A DNA stretch of 64,000 nt from Nocardia anaemiae NBRC 100462 (GCF_001612725.1 NZ_BDAZ01000035.1:1-64000), one strand, 5' to 3'. Shown: positions 17,384-27,092, counted from the first letter of the stretch. Notes: generated from the sequence alone by a model not told the origin. Translations and numbers: made by a program.

Positions 17384-17815
17384 ATGCCGGATACTGTGGC
17401 GCGGTTTCGCGAGGCGACCGAGGCCAACGATTTCGATGCGCTGATGACAACCCTTGCCCCCGATGCCGAGCTGACATCCCCGGTCTCGGGCAAGCTGGTC
17501 TTCCGAGGTCACGACGATCTGCGCATTCTGCTGACCGCGGCGTACGGCAGCCTCGACCGACTGCGCTGGACCGAGCATATCGGCGACGGCACGCGCCGAG
17601 TTCTGCTCGCCGAGGCCGCCGTCGGACCATTCCGGATGACCGAGGCCATGATCCTCGAATTGGCCGCCAACGGCCGCATCCGCCGCCTCGAACCGCACCT
17701 GCGGCCCTGGCTCCCACTGACGCTGTTGGCCGTGAAGCTCGGGCCGCGCCTGCTTCGTCATCCGGGGGTCATGCGGCGCGCACTATCGCGTTTCGACCAG
17801 CCCGTCGCCGGTTAG
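17384..17815 (+). CDS. NTF2/SnoaL-like fold protein
   Basis: 143 residues from an ATG at 17384 with AAGGGG about 11 bases upstream. The opening helix and turn (VARFREATEANDFDALMTTLAPDAELTSP) and following strands (KLVFRGHDDLRILLTAAYG) are typical of NTF2-like SnoaL proteins, used as small-molecule-binding enzymes or accessory subunits. No catalytic residues can be assigned. The gene overlaps the 3' end of the convergent ABC-F gene by 33 bases. Confidence 0.7.
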   Translation: MPDTVARFREATEANDFDALMTTLAPDAELTSPVSGKLVFRGHDDLRILLTAAYGSLDRLRWTEHIGDGTRRVLLAEAAVGPFRMTEAMILELAANGRIRRLEPHLRPWLPLTLLAVKLGPRLLRHPGVMRRALSRFDQPVAG

Positions 17816-19366
17816 TTCGAGACGCCTGGTCACCCCGATATCGTCGAGGAAACGGGGGTCGTGGCTGACGACGATCAGTGCGCCCTCGAAGTTGGCCAGC
17901 GCCTGGGTCAGGTGATCGAGGCTGGGCAGGTCGAGATTATTGGTCGGCTCGTCCAGCAGCAGGAGCTTCGGGGCCGGATCGGCGAGCAGGAGCATGGCCA
18001 GGGCCGCGCGCAGCCGTTCACCGCCGGACAGGGCCGCCGCCGCGACATCGGCATCGCTGCCCCGGAACAGGAAGCGGGCCAGTTGGGCTCGGATCTGTTC
18101 GGCGGCCGCGTGCGGTGCGGTCGCGGCGACATTCTCGAACACGGTGCGCTGCTCGTCGAAGATGTCCAGGCGCTGCGGCAGTACTCGCCACGGCACCTGC
18201 GGCGGTTCGGCGGCGATGCGGTGCAGCAGAGTGGTCTTGCCCGCGCCGTTGCGGCCGGTCACCGCTATCCGCTCCGGGCCGGAGATCCGCAATGTCACGG
18301 TCGGACCGCAGGCCAGTTCGATCTCGTCGAGATCGATGACATCCTGGCCCGGGTAGAGCCCGGTGTCCGGTAGTTCGATCCGGATCCGGCGGTCGTCGCG
18401 CAAGAGATCCTCGGCCTGCTGCAGCTGTTCCTTCGCGGTGTCCAGCTTTTCGATGTGGTTATTGCGCAACTTGCCCGCCGACACCTGCGCTGCCCGCTTG
18501 CGTGCCCCCATGACGATCTTCGGTTCGCGCTTGTTCTCGAACATCTTCTGCCCGTAGCGCGCTCGGCGATCGAGTTTGATCCTGGTCTCGACCAGTTCGC
18601 GCGCCTGTTTGCGAACGTCGCTGCGCGCGTCCCGGATCGCGGCGCGTGCCACCTCCTGTTCGGCTTCGATGATTCGCTCGTATTCGCTGAAATTGCCACC
18701 GAACAAACGCAATTCACCCTGGCGCAGTTCGGCGATGGTGGACATTCGTTCCAGCAGCTCGCGGTCGTGGCTGACGGTGAGGACGGTGCCGGAGAACTGG
18801 GCGATGACCTCGTAGAGACGTTGGCGGGCAACGTGATCCAGATTGTTGGTCGGCTCGTCGAGCAACAGCACGTCCGGATCGCGCAGCAGCTCGGCGACCA
18901 GGCCGAGCAGCACGGTCTCGCCGCCGGAAAGGGTTTCGAGGCGGCGGTCCAGCTGTTCGGTCGAGTCGGCGAGGTAGTGCAGCCCCAGTCGACCCAGCAG
19001 CGCGATGGCACTCTCCTCGACATCCCACTGCGCACCGACGATATCGAAATCGGACTCCTCGCCGATACCGGATTCGATGCGGTGCAGTGCCTTTCGCGTT
19101 TCGGCAATGCCGAGTACCGCGTCGACGCGCTGACCGTCGCCGAGACCGAGATCCTGGCGCAGATAGCCCAGCCGCCCGGTGACCGTGATCGAACCGCGCG
19201 CCGGTGTCAGCTCACCCACGATCAGCCGCAGCAGGGTGGACTTGCCCGCGCCGTTGCCGCCGACCAGGCCGAGGTGGCCCGGGCCGAGCACCGCGTCCAG
19301 ACCGTCGAAGACGGGGGTGCCGTCGGGCCAGGAGAAAGTGAGATCGGAAAGAGACAGATTGGTCAT
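17783..19366 (-). CDS. ABC-F family ATPase
   Basis: 527 residues with two ABC domains and no membrane segments, so a ribosome-associated ABC-F protein rather than a transporter. Walker A motifs GGNGAGKST (near 37) and GRNGAGKTT; signatures LSGGE twice; Walker B LLLDEPTNNLD twice. Between the domains is a long charged helical linker (RDARSDVRKQARELVETRIKLDRRAR). ABC-F proteins rescue stalled ribosomes or protect them from antibiotics. A six-codon ORF upstream hints at translation-coupled regulation, as in some resistance ABC-F genes. No drug specificity can be read from the sequence. Confidence 0.9.
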   Translation of the reverse strand: MTNLSLSDLTFSWPDGTPVFDGLDAVLGPGHLGLVGGNGAGKSTLLRLIVGELTPARGSITVTGRLGYLRQDLGLGDGQRVDAVLGIAETRKALHRIESGIGEESDFDIVGAQWDVEESAIALLGRLGLHYLADSTEQLDRRLETLSGGETVLLGLVAELLRDPDVLLLDEPTNNLDHVARQRLYEVIAQFSGTVLTVSHDRELLERMSTIAELRQGELRLFGGNFSEYERIIEAEQEVARAAIRDARSDVRKQARELVETRIKLDRRARYGQKMFENKREPKIVMGARKRAAQVSAGKLRNNHIEKLDTAKEQLQQAEDLLRDDRRIRIELPDTGLYPGQDVIDLDEIELACGPTVTLRISGPERIAVTGRNGAGKTTLLHRIAAEPPQVPWRVLPQRLDIFDEQRTVFENVAATAPHAAAEQIRAQLARFLFRGSDADVAAAALSGGERLRAALAMLLLADPAPKLLLLDEPTNNLDLPSLDHLTQALANFEGALIVVSHDPRFLDDIGVTRRLELTGDGLVETR

Positions 19367-19428
19367 GTGGACCCCAGAGGTTGCGCGGGAATGCGGCGCA
19401 CAGGATGTGGGCCGCCCGTGTGGCTACC

Positions 19429-19446
19429 TCATGAGAGCAACGACAT
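19429..19446 (-). CDS. Possible leader peptide (MSLLS) upstream of ABC-F
   Basis: ATG TCG TTG CTC TCA TGA, with GGAG two bases upstream, 62 bases before the ABC-F start. A small hairpin (ACGGG-N7-CCCGT at 19458-19474) precedes it in transcription. Short upstream ORFs of this kind sense ribosome stalling in other antibiotic-inducible genes. Speculative. Confidence 0.3.
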   Translation of the reverse strand: MSLLS

Positions 19447-19594
19447 GACTCCGATCAACGGGGATAAGACCCGTCTAGATTAACCACATCCGCGGCTGTC
19501 GTGCCACTGATATTCCGATCACATGTTCTGTCCGTCGCAGAGGCGACCGAGCAATCCACCTCGACTACCCGGCTCGCCCCCGCTGACGAGCGAC

Positions 19595-20167
19595 CTAGAC
19601 TCGCACCACCGAGCTCAACGGGTAATCGCCTTGGCGCTCACGGCCATTGAGGAAACCCAACTCCAGAACGACCGCGGCCGCGACGATCTCGGCACCGGCG
19701 GTCTGGAACAGATCCGCGGCGGCGGCCAACGTGCCGCCCGTGGCCAGCACATCGTCGAGCAGCAGAATGCGCCGACCCTTAAGGTCGACCCCGTCGGCGG
19801 GAATCTCCAGCGATGCGGTGCCATATTCGAGGCTGTACTCACGCGAGATGACCGGGGGCGGCAACTTCCCGGCCTTGCGCACCGCCATGACACCTGTGCC
19901 CAGCGTCGCGGCAACGCCCGCTGCGATGATGAAACCGCGAGCGTCGACGCCCGCAACCAGGTCGGCATCGGGCGCACACGCCGCGAGGCAGTCGATGACG
20001 GCCCGGAAACCCTCCGGATCGGCGAAAACCGGCGTGAGATCGGCGAAGCGAATGCCGGGAGAGGGGAAATCGTCGCGCCAGCGGGTCAGACGTTCGACCA
20101 GTTCGGCCGCCTTACCTGTCCGCTCGGCTAGGACGTCGTCCGATTCCACCGCCGCATGCTTGCTCAT
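19595..20167 (-). CDS. apt: Adenine phosphoribosyltransferase
   Basis: 190 residues from an ATG at 20167 with GGAGAGG upstream (a further ATG at 20191 is less likely). The enzyme salvages adenine to AMP using PRPP. Family landmarks: FPSPGIRFADLTPVFADP, GVDARGFIIAAGVA, RKAGKLP, YGTASLEI and the PRPP-binding loop RILLLDDVLATGGTLAAA. It lies 37 bases downstream of the binding-protein gene, in sec operon order. The expected downstream neighbour rel is displaced by ~12 kb. Confidence 0.95.
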   Translation of the reverse strand: MSKHAAVESDDVLAERTGKAAELVERLTRWRDDFPSPGIRFADLTPVFADPEGFRAVIDCLAACAPDADLVAGVDARGFIIAAGVAATLGTGVMAVRKAGKLPPPVISREYSLEYGTASLEIPADGVDLKGRRILLLDDVLATGGTLAAAADLFQTAGAEIVAAAVVLELGFLNGRERQGDYPLSSVVRV

Positions 20168-20204
20168 CGACACCTCTCCATGGTTACTCACCCACCAACA
20201 CCTG

Positions 20205-21908
20205 TCACCGCTTCAACACCCAGCGGTCCATGTTCCAGCCGGTACCCGCCTGGGTCGGCCCGGCTATGCCGTTGCGCAAACCGTCGCCGAACGCGATGGT
20301 GCGGGGCGTGACGAACAACGGAATGCTCGGCATCTCCGCCCACAGCAGGTTCTCGGCTTCGGTGCGCAGATTCAGCGTTGCGGTCGAGTTGTCGTCGCCC
20401 GCAAGCTGATCGGTGATCGAATCGTAGCGGCCGTTACCGAAGCGACCGAAATTGAGCCCGCTACCGGTGCGCAACGCACTGGTAGCGACAACACCGGTCT
20501 CGGATCCGGCCGGACCAGGGGCCGATCCGGTGCTGCCCAGGACGGCATCGACTTTGCCCTCGGTGAGCTGGGACGGCGTGAAATCGGCGGATCCGGCATC
20601 CACCACATTGATACCTGCCGGTTTGCACGCGTCCGCGATCATCTGCACGGTCTGCGTGCGCCGATCGTCCGGCTGTACATATCCGATCCGAATGGTCGGC
20701 TTGGCCGCACCGGCGGCAGCCGCCGCGGTCGCATCACCGCCGCGGTACTTGTCGGCAGCGCCGATGACGTTCGGATAGTAGAGCGAATCCTGCTGTGTGA
20801 TACGAGAATTCAGCACCGCGGTGCCGAGTCCGGTCTTCGGTGCGTCCTTGGCCTTGCCGAGTTTGTCGAACAGGTCCTGACGCGGCACACAAAATGCGAA
20901 ACCGCGCCGCGCGTCGGCCGAGGCGAAGACACCCGAAGTACCCAGCACCAACTGTTCGGCACCGCGCCCCGGCACGGTCCGCACCGAAAACCCGCCGAGA
21001 TTGATGTCTTTCACCGATCCGGCGCCGATATCGACGACCCCGACCGCATTCTCGCCCACCTTCTCCTTCAGATCGGCGGTCTTCGGATACACCACGATTC
21101 GCCCGGTCTCGGGCTTATTGCCCCACCAGCGCTCATTGGCCACCAGCACCAGACCGTCCTTGGCGGAGTAGGAATCGATCCGATACGGGCCCGATGACGG
21201 GAACCGCGAAAGATCCACCTTGTCCGTGCCGATCGTCCACCCGTTGTTCCAGAAGTCGGCGATCCGCTGCAGCGACGCCTGATCACCGGACTGCACGGCC
21301 GTCACCACATTCGGCACATTCGCCACCCGAGCCGCCACATGCGCGGGCATCAGCTCCCCCGTGGTGAAAAGATTGCGCCACGGCAGGTAGTGGTGGTCCG
21401 CGCGGAACACGACGGTGGCGTCCTTGGAGCCGGGCTGACAGTCCACCCGCTCGATATCGGCGTATCCGGCGGTGCTCGCGGCATCGAAGAGCGGAACCTG
21501 GCCGCGATCACCGGGTTTGGTGTAGCGGCCACTGCGCGCGGCCCAGGCCAGCACCAGATCGTCACATGAGGTCGGCACCCCGTCGGAGTACACCCCGTCC
21601 GCATTGAGCCGGTACTGCACCGTCTGCGCCTCGCCCGGCACCTCTTTTGCGGTGCCGACATCGGTGTCCGCGACCTGCTGACCGTCGGGTCCGGTGTAGA
21701 AGAACCCGGTCAGCACCCGCGCGAACACCGCGGCCGAGCCGCTGCTCGCACCGAGCGTGGTGCCGCCGTTGTAGCTGGCGATCACCGCGTCGACGGCATA
21801 GCCGATGGAGGGCACCTGGTTCTGACTGGAGCATCCGACCACCACCGTGGCGGCCACGGTGCCCGCAGCCACCGCTCCGATCAGACGTGACGCTAGCGAC
21901 TGCTTCAT
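20205..21908 (-). CDS. Oligopeptide-type substrate-binding lipoprotein (family 5)
   Basis: 567 residues. Signal sequence ends in a lipobox, VVVGC, so the mature protein is a membrane-anchored lipoprotein. The body follows the bacterial extracellular solute-binding family 5 pattern (VQYRLNADGVYSDGVPTSCDDLVLAWAARSG; SSGPYRIDSYSAKDGLVLVANERWWG). It matches the position of the conserved lipoprotein between secF and apt in mycobacteria (Rv2585c). No permease or ATPase gene is adjacent, so the transport partner, if any, is elsewhere. Confidence 0.9.
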   Translation of the reverse strand: MKQSLASRLIGAVAAGTVAATVVVGCSSQNQVPSIGYAVDAVIASYNGGTTLGASSGSAAVFARVLTGFFYTGPDGQQVADTDVGTAKEVPGEAQTVQYRLNADGVYSDGVPTSCDDLVLAWAARSGRYTKPGDRGQVPLFDAASTAGYADIERVDCQPGSKDATVVFRADHHYLPWRNLFTTGELMPAHVAARVANVPNVVTAVQSGDQASLQRIADFWNNGWTIGTDKVDLSRFPSSGPYRIDSYSAKDGLVLVANERWWGNKPETGRIVVYPKTADLKEKVGENAVGVVDIGAGSVKDINLGGFSVRTVPGRGAEQLVLGTSGVFASADARRGFAFCVPRQDLFDKLGKAKDAPKTGLGTAVLNSRITQQDSLYYPNVIGAADKYRGGDATAAAAAGAAKPTIRIGYVQPDDRRTQTVQMIADACKPAGINVVDAGSADFTPSQLTEGKVDAVLGSTGSAPGPAGSETGVVATSALRTGSGLNFGRFGNGRYDSITDQLAGDDNSTATLNLRTEAENLLWAEMPSIPLFVTPRTIAFGDGLRNGIAGPTQAGTGWNMDRWVLKR

Positions 21909-21933
21909 CTATGCAAACCCCTGCCGTCGGCTG

Positions 21934-23130
21934 TCAGTGCCTGCGCTTGTTCCGCTTTCCGCTCGGCCGGGCACCCGGACGCGGAGTCTGCCCGGGTTCG
22001 CGCACGGGGCGCGCGCCCAGCTCCCGGCCGGTCGCCGCGTATGCGCGCCGCTCCGCTTCGGCGCCCGCCCGCGCCGATGCCAGTCCGGCCCGCTTATTGA
22101 GCACCTTCTTGGTGTGTGCCGCGACCGGACCCCACCGCTCCTTGATCGACACCAGCAGCGGCACCGCGAAGAAGATCGACGAATACGCGCCGACGATCAT
22201 GCCGACCAGCTGCACCAGCGCGAGATCCTTGAGCGTGCCGACACCGAGCAGCCACACCGCGATCACCAACATGCCGACAATCGGCAGGATGCCGATGACC
22301 GTGGTGTTGATCGAACGCATCAGGGTTTGGTTGGCCGCGAGATTCGCCTGTTCGGCATAGGTGCGCCGGGACGTATTGACCACACCGCGGGTGTTCTCCT
22401 CGACCTTGTCGAAGACGACGACATTGTCGTAGAGCACGTAACCGAGGATGGTCAACAGGCCGATCACCGCCGCGGGCGTCACCTCGAAACCGACCAGTGA
22501 GTAGATGCCCGCCGTGACGATCATGTTGAAGAACAACGAGGCGATCGCCGCGATCGACATATCCCGTTCGAAGCGGATCGCGATATAGACCATGGTGAGC
22601 GCGATGAACACGACCAGCGCGATCAACGCCTTCTTGGTGATCTGGCTACCCCAGGTCTCGCTGATCTCGGCGATGCTGATCGCATTGCGAGAAACGTTGC
22701 CGTCCTTGTCCTTCGGCTGGAAGGCGTTGAACAGCGCGGTCTGCAGCGCGTCGGTCTGGGTGGCGCTCAGCGTGTCCGAGCGGACCTGGATGGTCTCCGC
22801 GGAGCCGGATCCCACCTTCTGCACCGTCACCGGCGCGTGGCCGATGGTCTGGGAATAGATGTCCTCGACCTTCTGCGTGGTGGCCGTTCCCGCCGCGGGC
22901 AACTGGATGCGCGATCCGCCCGCGAAGTCGATGCCGAGGGTGAATCCGCGGATTCCGATGCTCAGCAACGAGATCAGCACGAAGGCCGCGGTCAGCGCGT
23001 AGTAGAAACGCCGCCGACTGACGATCTTGAATCCGCCGGTACCGGTGTACAGGCGCTCGAAAACGCTGTGCTTGGGCGTCTGGAGATCGTTCACCTCGTC
23101 GGCGAACGGCTCCAGGGTCGAGTTCGTCAT
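21934..23130 (-). CDS. secF: Protein translocase subunit SecF
   Basis: 398 residues. SecF, with SecD, uses the proton gradient to complete protein export through SecYEG. Landmarks: an N-terminal helix, a first periplasmic domain (FTLGIDFAGGSRIQ), then five C-terminal helices including YVLYDNVVVFDKVEEN and NTTVIGILPIVGMLVIAV. A ~60-residue Arg-rich tail follows. It overlaps secD by ATGA, the usual arrangement. Confidence 0.97.
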   Translation of the reverse strand: MTNSTLEPFADEVNDLQTPKHSVFERLYTGTGGFKIVSRRRFYYALTAAFVLISLLSIGIRGFTLGIDFAGGSRIQLPAAGTATTQKVEDIYSQTIGHAPVTVQKVGSGSAETIQVRSDTLSATQTDALQTALFNAFQPKDKDGNVSRNAISIAEISETWGSQITKKALIALVVFIALTMVYIAIRFERDMSIAAIASLFFNMIVTAGIYSLVGFEVTPAAVIGLLTILGYVLYDNVVVFDKVEENTRGVVNTSRRTYAEQANLAANQTLMRSINTTVIGILPIVGMLVIAVWLLGVGTLKDLALVQLVGMIVGAYSSIFFAVPLLVSIKERWGPVAAHTKKVLNKRAGLASARAGAEAERRAYAATGRELGARPVREPGQTPRPGARPSGKRNKRRH

Positions 23131-24863
23131 CGTGCCGTCTCCTTAACCAGCGCCTCGCCTGCCCTGCGCTCCCTGGCCACTTCCTGAATCGCACCGAGCC
23201 CGTTGACCGAGGGTTTCGCCCAGAACGAGGAGCGCGAGGCCAACATCATCAGCGGCGCGGTCACCAGGTACAGCACGATCACGTCGAGGACGGTGGTGAT
23301 ACCGAGGGTGAACGCGAAGCCCTTCACCTGACCGGCGGCCAGGATGTAGAGCACCACCGAGGCGATGAGGCTGACGGTCTTACCGGAGAGGTTGGTGCGC
23401 TGGGCCCGCTGCCAGCCGCGCGGCACCGCCGAACGGAAGCTGCGACCCTCGCGCATTTCATCCTTGATGCGTTCGAAGAACACCACGAAGGAGTCGGCGG
23501 TCAGACCGATACCGATGATCAGACCGGCGATACCGGCCAGGTCCAGGGTGAATCCGATCCACCGGCCGAGCAGCACGATGATGCCGTATACCGCGACACC
23601 CGAGGCGATCAGCGAGAATCCGGCGAGGAAGCCGAGCATCCGGTAGTAGAGCAGGCAGTACAGCAGCACCACCGCGAGACCGATCGCACCCGCGAGCAGA
23701 CCCGCGCGCAGCGAGGACAGACCGAGGGTCGCCGAAACCGTCTCGGCCTCGGAGGTCTGGAACGACAGCGGCAGCGAACCGTACTTCAGGGTGTTCGCGA
23801 GTTCCTTGGCGGTGGCCGCGGTGAAGCTACCGGAGATGGTGGTGCGACCGCCCTGCTGCGGACCCGACTGCACGACCGGCGCGCTGACCACCTTCGAGTC
23901 GAGTACGAATGCGACCCGCTTGTTGATGTATTCACCGGTCAGCGCGGCCCAGGCATCGCTACCACCGGATTTGAATTCGAGGTTCACCTCGTGGCGCGCC
24001 TGCTGCTGATTGAGCCCGGACGTGGCGTCCTTGATCTCCTGGCCGTCGATGCGGCTCTTGTCCAGCAGCAAGATTTCCTTGCCGTCGGTGGAGCAGGTGA
24101 CCAGCGGCAGATTCGGATCGTCGTTACCGGCGAGCGGATCGGCCTTATTGCAGTCCATCGCGGCCATCGCGGCCTGCTGCACCGTGGCATCGGTGCTCTG
24201 CCTGGTCGCCTTGGCGTCCGCGATCTCCTTCTTCGCCTGTTCCTGCGGCGTCAGACCGCCGGGCGGGGCGGGCGGCGAGGTCGGGGCCTGCGCGGGGAAC
24301 ACACGCGGCTGCGGGGTCGATTCCGCCGCGGGTGCGGACTCCGTGGTCGGCGCCGACTCGGTGGTTGGCGCGGGCTGGGTCGGCACGGTGCCGTCGGGGT
24401 TGAGCTGGGTGGTGTCCGGGACCGTGCCCGGCGTCGCCGTCCCCGCGGTACCCGGGGTCTGTGCCGATGCCTTGCCGCCGACCGCGGGCACCGCGGAAAG
24501 CACCGGACGGATGTAGAGCTTGGCGGTCGTCGCCAGCGCCTTGGCCTGGCCGCCGTCGTCACCGGGAACCGTGATCACCAGATTGTCGCCGTCGATGACG
24601 ACTTCGGAGCCGGAGACACCGAGCCCGTTGACGCGGTTCTCGATGATCGTCTGCGCCCGGCGCAGGCTGTCCTGGCTCGGCTTGCTGCCATCGGGGGTGC
24701 GGGCAGTCAAGGTGACGCGGGTACCACCCTGCAGGTCGATGCCCAGTTTGGGGGTCGGGGAATGATCACCGGCGAAGAACACCAGCGCATAGATCACGGC
24801 CAGCAGCACGGCGTAGACGCCGAGCAACCGGAGCGGATGCGCCGATCCCTGGGAAGGTGGCAC
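23127..24863 (-). CDS. secD: Protein translocase subunit SecD
   Basis: 578 residues. First helix LLGVYAVLLAVIYALVFFAG; conserved LGIDLQGGTRVTL; a Pro/Thr/Ala-rich insert around residues 140-210; then TTISGSFTAATAKELANTLKYGSLPL and the transmembrane block with IGLTADSFVVFFERIKDEMREGRS. The low-complexity insert in the periplasmic domain is common in actinobacterial SecD. Operon order yajC-secD-secF. Confidence 0.97.
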   Translation of the reverse strand: MPPSQGSAHPLRLLGVYAVLLAVIYALVFFAGDHSPTPKLGIDLQGGTRVTLTARTPDGSKPSQDSLRRAQTIIENRVNGLGVSGSEVVIDGDNLVITVPGDDGGQAKALATTAKLYIRPVLSAVPAVGGKASAQTPGTAGTATPGTVPDTTQLNPDGTVPTQPAPTTESAPTTESAPAAESTPQPRVFPAQAPTSPPAPPGGLTPQEQAKKEIADAKATRQSTDATVQQAAMAAMDCNKADPLAGNDDPNLPLVTCSTDGKEILLLDKSRIDGQEIKDATSGLNQQQARHEVNLEFKSGGSDAWAALTGEYINKRVAFVLDSKVVSAPVVQSGPQQGGRTTISGSFTAATAKELANTLKYGSLPLSFQTSEAETVSATLGLSSLRAGLLAGAIGLAVVLLYCLLYYRMLGFLAGFSLIASGVAVYGIIVLLGRWIGFTLDLAGIAGLIIGIGLTADSFVVFFERIKDEMREGRSFRSAVPRGWQRAQRTNLSGKTVSLIASVVLYILAAGQVKGFAFTLGITTVLDVIVLYLVTAPLMMLASRSSFWAKPSVNGLGAIQEVARERRAGEALVKETAR

Positions 24864-25013
24864 AGTTCGTCATCTCCTAGGCGGAAGTCGAGGGTGGAAC
24901 AGGCGGGCGCGCACGGCCGGGCACCCGAACGGATGGCCCGCGGCGATCTGTGGCACGCGGGCGGGCCCTTCCGAGCGACCGGCAAGCAATCGCTTCGGGA
25001 GCCGGTAAACCGA

Positions 25014-25361
25014 TCAGTCCTTGGTCAGCCGGGTCTCGGTCTGCTCCGCGGACTCCTCGACGGGACCGGCCTCGGCCTCGTCGGTCACGGTCTCATCCGT
25101 GGTCTCGTCCTCGGCGCGCACATCGCGGATGGCCTGACGCAACCACGTGGTGATGACGTCCTCGGCGATCTCGAGATCGACCGTGGTGTCGTCGAGATCG
25201 ACCACGGTTCCGTACAGACCCGACGTGGTGGTGACCTGATCGCCGACCTTCAGGCTTTCCTGCATGGACGTGACCTTTTCGGCCTCGCGCTTCTGACGGC
25301 GCACACCGAGGAACATGGGCACGAGCAGGGCTACCAGTAGGAGCGGAAACAGAAGTTCCAT
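25014..25361 (-). CDS. yajC: Preprotein translocase subunit YajC
   Basis: 115 residues: one N-terminal helix (LLFPLLLVALLVPMFLGV), then RRQKREAEKVTSMQESLKVGDQVTTTSGLYGTVVDLDDTTVDLEIA, the YajC signature. The C-terminal tail is strongly acidic. YajC associates with SecDF. First gene of the sec run, 150 bases before secD. Confidence 0.95.
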   Translation of the reverse strand: MELLFPLLLVALLVPMFLGVRRQKREAEKVTSMQESLKVGDQVTTTSGLYGTVVDLDDTTVDLEIAEDVITTWLRQAIRDVRAEDETTDETVTDEAEAGPVEESAEQTETRLTKD

Positions 25362-25500
25362 CGTCGAAGTCAGTCCCTAGTCTGTGGGTGGGAATGGGCT
25401 ATTACCCCAACAGTCTGCCAGCTCATGTCGTCACCACCACACCGGCACACCCTTGACGTCCCGGAATCCGGATTTCGAGCCCATCCTGAACCGCACGCAA

Positions 25501-25527
25501 CCCCGCGACCGGGCGCCGGTCGCGGGG
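25501..25527 (-). terminator. Hairpin after the monooxygenase gene
   Basis: CCCCGCGACCGG-GCG-CCGGTCGCGGGG, 12 perfect pairs, 16 bases after the monooxygenase stop. No U-tract, as often in actinobacteria. Confidence 0.6.
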
Positions 25528-25543
25528 CTGCGCAACGCGCGGC

Positions 25544-27034
25544 CTAGGCGGTCTTGCCGTAGGTGTAGTCGTCGAGCGGGAAGCTGACCGCCTCGCGGTG
25601 GGCATTGACGGTGCTGGTCGGGCGCAGTAGCGCGGCCTCGCCGTGCTGGTTGAAGTAGTAGCTGCGCGCGGTCGCGCAGTCGCCGCCGTAGAACACCGAG
25701 GAGCCCAACTTCTCTGTGACGCGGTCCAGGAACCGGGTATTGGCCTGCTCGGTCACCTCGAAGGTCGTCTCACCACGCCGGAACATTTCACCGAGCAACC
25801 GGCCCATATGCTTCATCTGGGCTTCGATGGTGGTGAAGTAGGACAGGCCGCTGTAGGAGTACGGACTGTTGAGGCTGAGGAAGTTCGGGAACTTCGGCAC
25901 GGTGATGCCCTCGTAGGCCTGGAAACGGTTGTCGCGCCAGAACTTTCCGAGGTTGACGCCGTCGCGGCCGATGATCTCGATGGCCGGGAAGTTCACATCC
26001 CAGAGGTTGAAGCCGGTGGCCAGGACCAGCGTATCGATCTCGGTCTTGTGCCCGTCGGCGGTGACGATGCCGTCGGGCTCGATGTGATCGATCGAGTTGG
26101 TCTCCAGCCGGACATTGGGCTGGTTGAACGTCTTGAAGTACTGATTGGAGAAGGTGGGTCGCTTGCAGCCGAAGTCGTAATGCGGGGTGAGTTGCTTGCG
26201 AATCTCCTTATCGCGCACCTGCGCCCGCAGATGCGCCTTGGCGAGTACGCCCGCGGCCATATTCAGCGGCTTGGCCTGCTTGAAGTGCAGCACGCCGATC
26301 ACCATGAGTGCCTCGAGCAGACTGGTGTTGACCAGCCGCGCGGCCTTCTGGGTGACGGGCACCCTGGCGAACAGCTGCTGCACCGGCGCGGGAATCGCGG
26401 TGTCGATTTTCGGCACCACCCAGATCGGGGTGCGCTGGAATACGGTGAGTTCCTTGGTCTTCTTCGCGGCTTCGGGTATCAGCTGCACGGCGGTGGCGCC
26501 GGTGCCGATGATGGCGGCCTTGCGACCGGTCAGGTCGAAATCGTCCTCCCACGCGGTGGTGTGGATGATCTTGCCCGCGAACGAATCGATGCCGGGAAAC
26601 GGCGGTGTGTAAGGCTGGGACAGGAAGCCGGTGGCAGTGAGAAGGTAACGGCCGGTGAGGGTTTCACCACCGGCGATGGACACGACCCAGTGCTGGTTCT
26701 CCTCGTCCCAGCGGGCGCCGTCCACCACGGTGCCGAAACGCATCCGGCGGCGCAGGCCGTACTTGTCGGCGACGTGGGCGGCGTACTTCTTGAGCTCCTT
26801 GCCCGGTGCGAACAGGCGCGTCCAATACGGGTTGGGCTCGAAGGAATACGAGTAGGTCACCGAGGCGATATCGACCGCGAGCCCCGGGTAGTGATTGACA
26901 TGCCAGGTGCCGCCGAGGTCGTCCTCGCGCTCCAGAATGACGAAATTGCTCAGACCCAGCCGGTCGAGCTCGATACCCGCTCCCATGCCGCCGAATCCCG
27001 CACCGACCACGACCGCGTCGTATTGAGGCGCCAC
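25544..27034 (-). CDS. Flavin monooxygenase, Baeyer-Villiger type
   Basis: 496 residues from a GTG at 27034 with a perfect AGGAGG six bases upstream. FAD site GAGFGGMGAG at residues 11-20; the second Rossmann motif GTGATAVQLIPEAA binds NADPH; between them FAGKIIHTTAWEDD matches the FxGxxxHTxxW fingerprint. The enzyme should insert oxygen next to a ketone or oxidise a heteroatom, using NADPH and O2. It is divergent from a TetR gene with two operators between, so it is probably induced by a substrate-like ligand. Confidence 0.93.
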   Translation of the reverse strand: MAPQYDAVVVGAGFGGMGAGIELDRLGLSNFVILEREDDLGGTWHVNHYPGLAVDIASVTYSYSFEPNPYWTRLFAPGKELKKYAAHVADKYGLRRRMRFGTVVDGARWDEENQHWVVSIAGGETLTGRYLLTATGFLSQPYTPPFPGIDSFAGKIIHTTAWEDDFDLTGRKAAIIGTGATAVQLIPEAAKKTKELTVFQRTPIWVVPKIDTAIPAPVQQLFARVPVTQKAARLVNTSLLEALMVIGVLHFKQAKPLNMAAGVLAKAHLRAQVRDKEIRKQLTPHYDFGCKRPTFSNQYFKTFNQPNVRLETNSIDHIEPDGIVTADGHKTEIDTLVLATGFNLWDVNFPAIEIIGRDGVNLGKFWRDNRFQAYEGITVPKFPNFLSLNSPYSYSGLSYFTTIEAQMKHMGRLLGEMFRRGETTFEVTEQANTRFLDRVTEKLGSSVFYGGDCATARSYYFNQHGEAALLRPTSTVNAHREAVSFPLDDYTYGKTA

Positions 27035-27052
27035 GTCGAACCTCCTGCTTCA

Positions 27053-27092
27053 ACATTCCATCGGGAATGTAGGAACCATTCCTCACGGAATG
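27053..27092. promoter_or_regulatory. Tandem palindromic operators, monooxygenase/TetR
   Basis: Site 1: ACATTCC-ATCG-GGAATGT (27053-27070), perfect. Site 2: CATTCC-TCAC-GGAATG (27077-27092), perfect. The centres are 23 bases apart, about two helical turns. A third half-site CATTCCG lies at 27099-27105. They lie between the divergent start codons and fit the adjacent TetR regulator. Confidence 0.8.
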
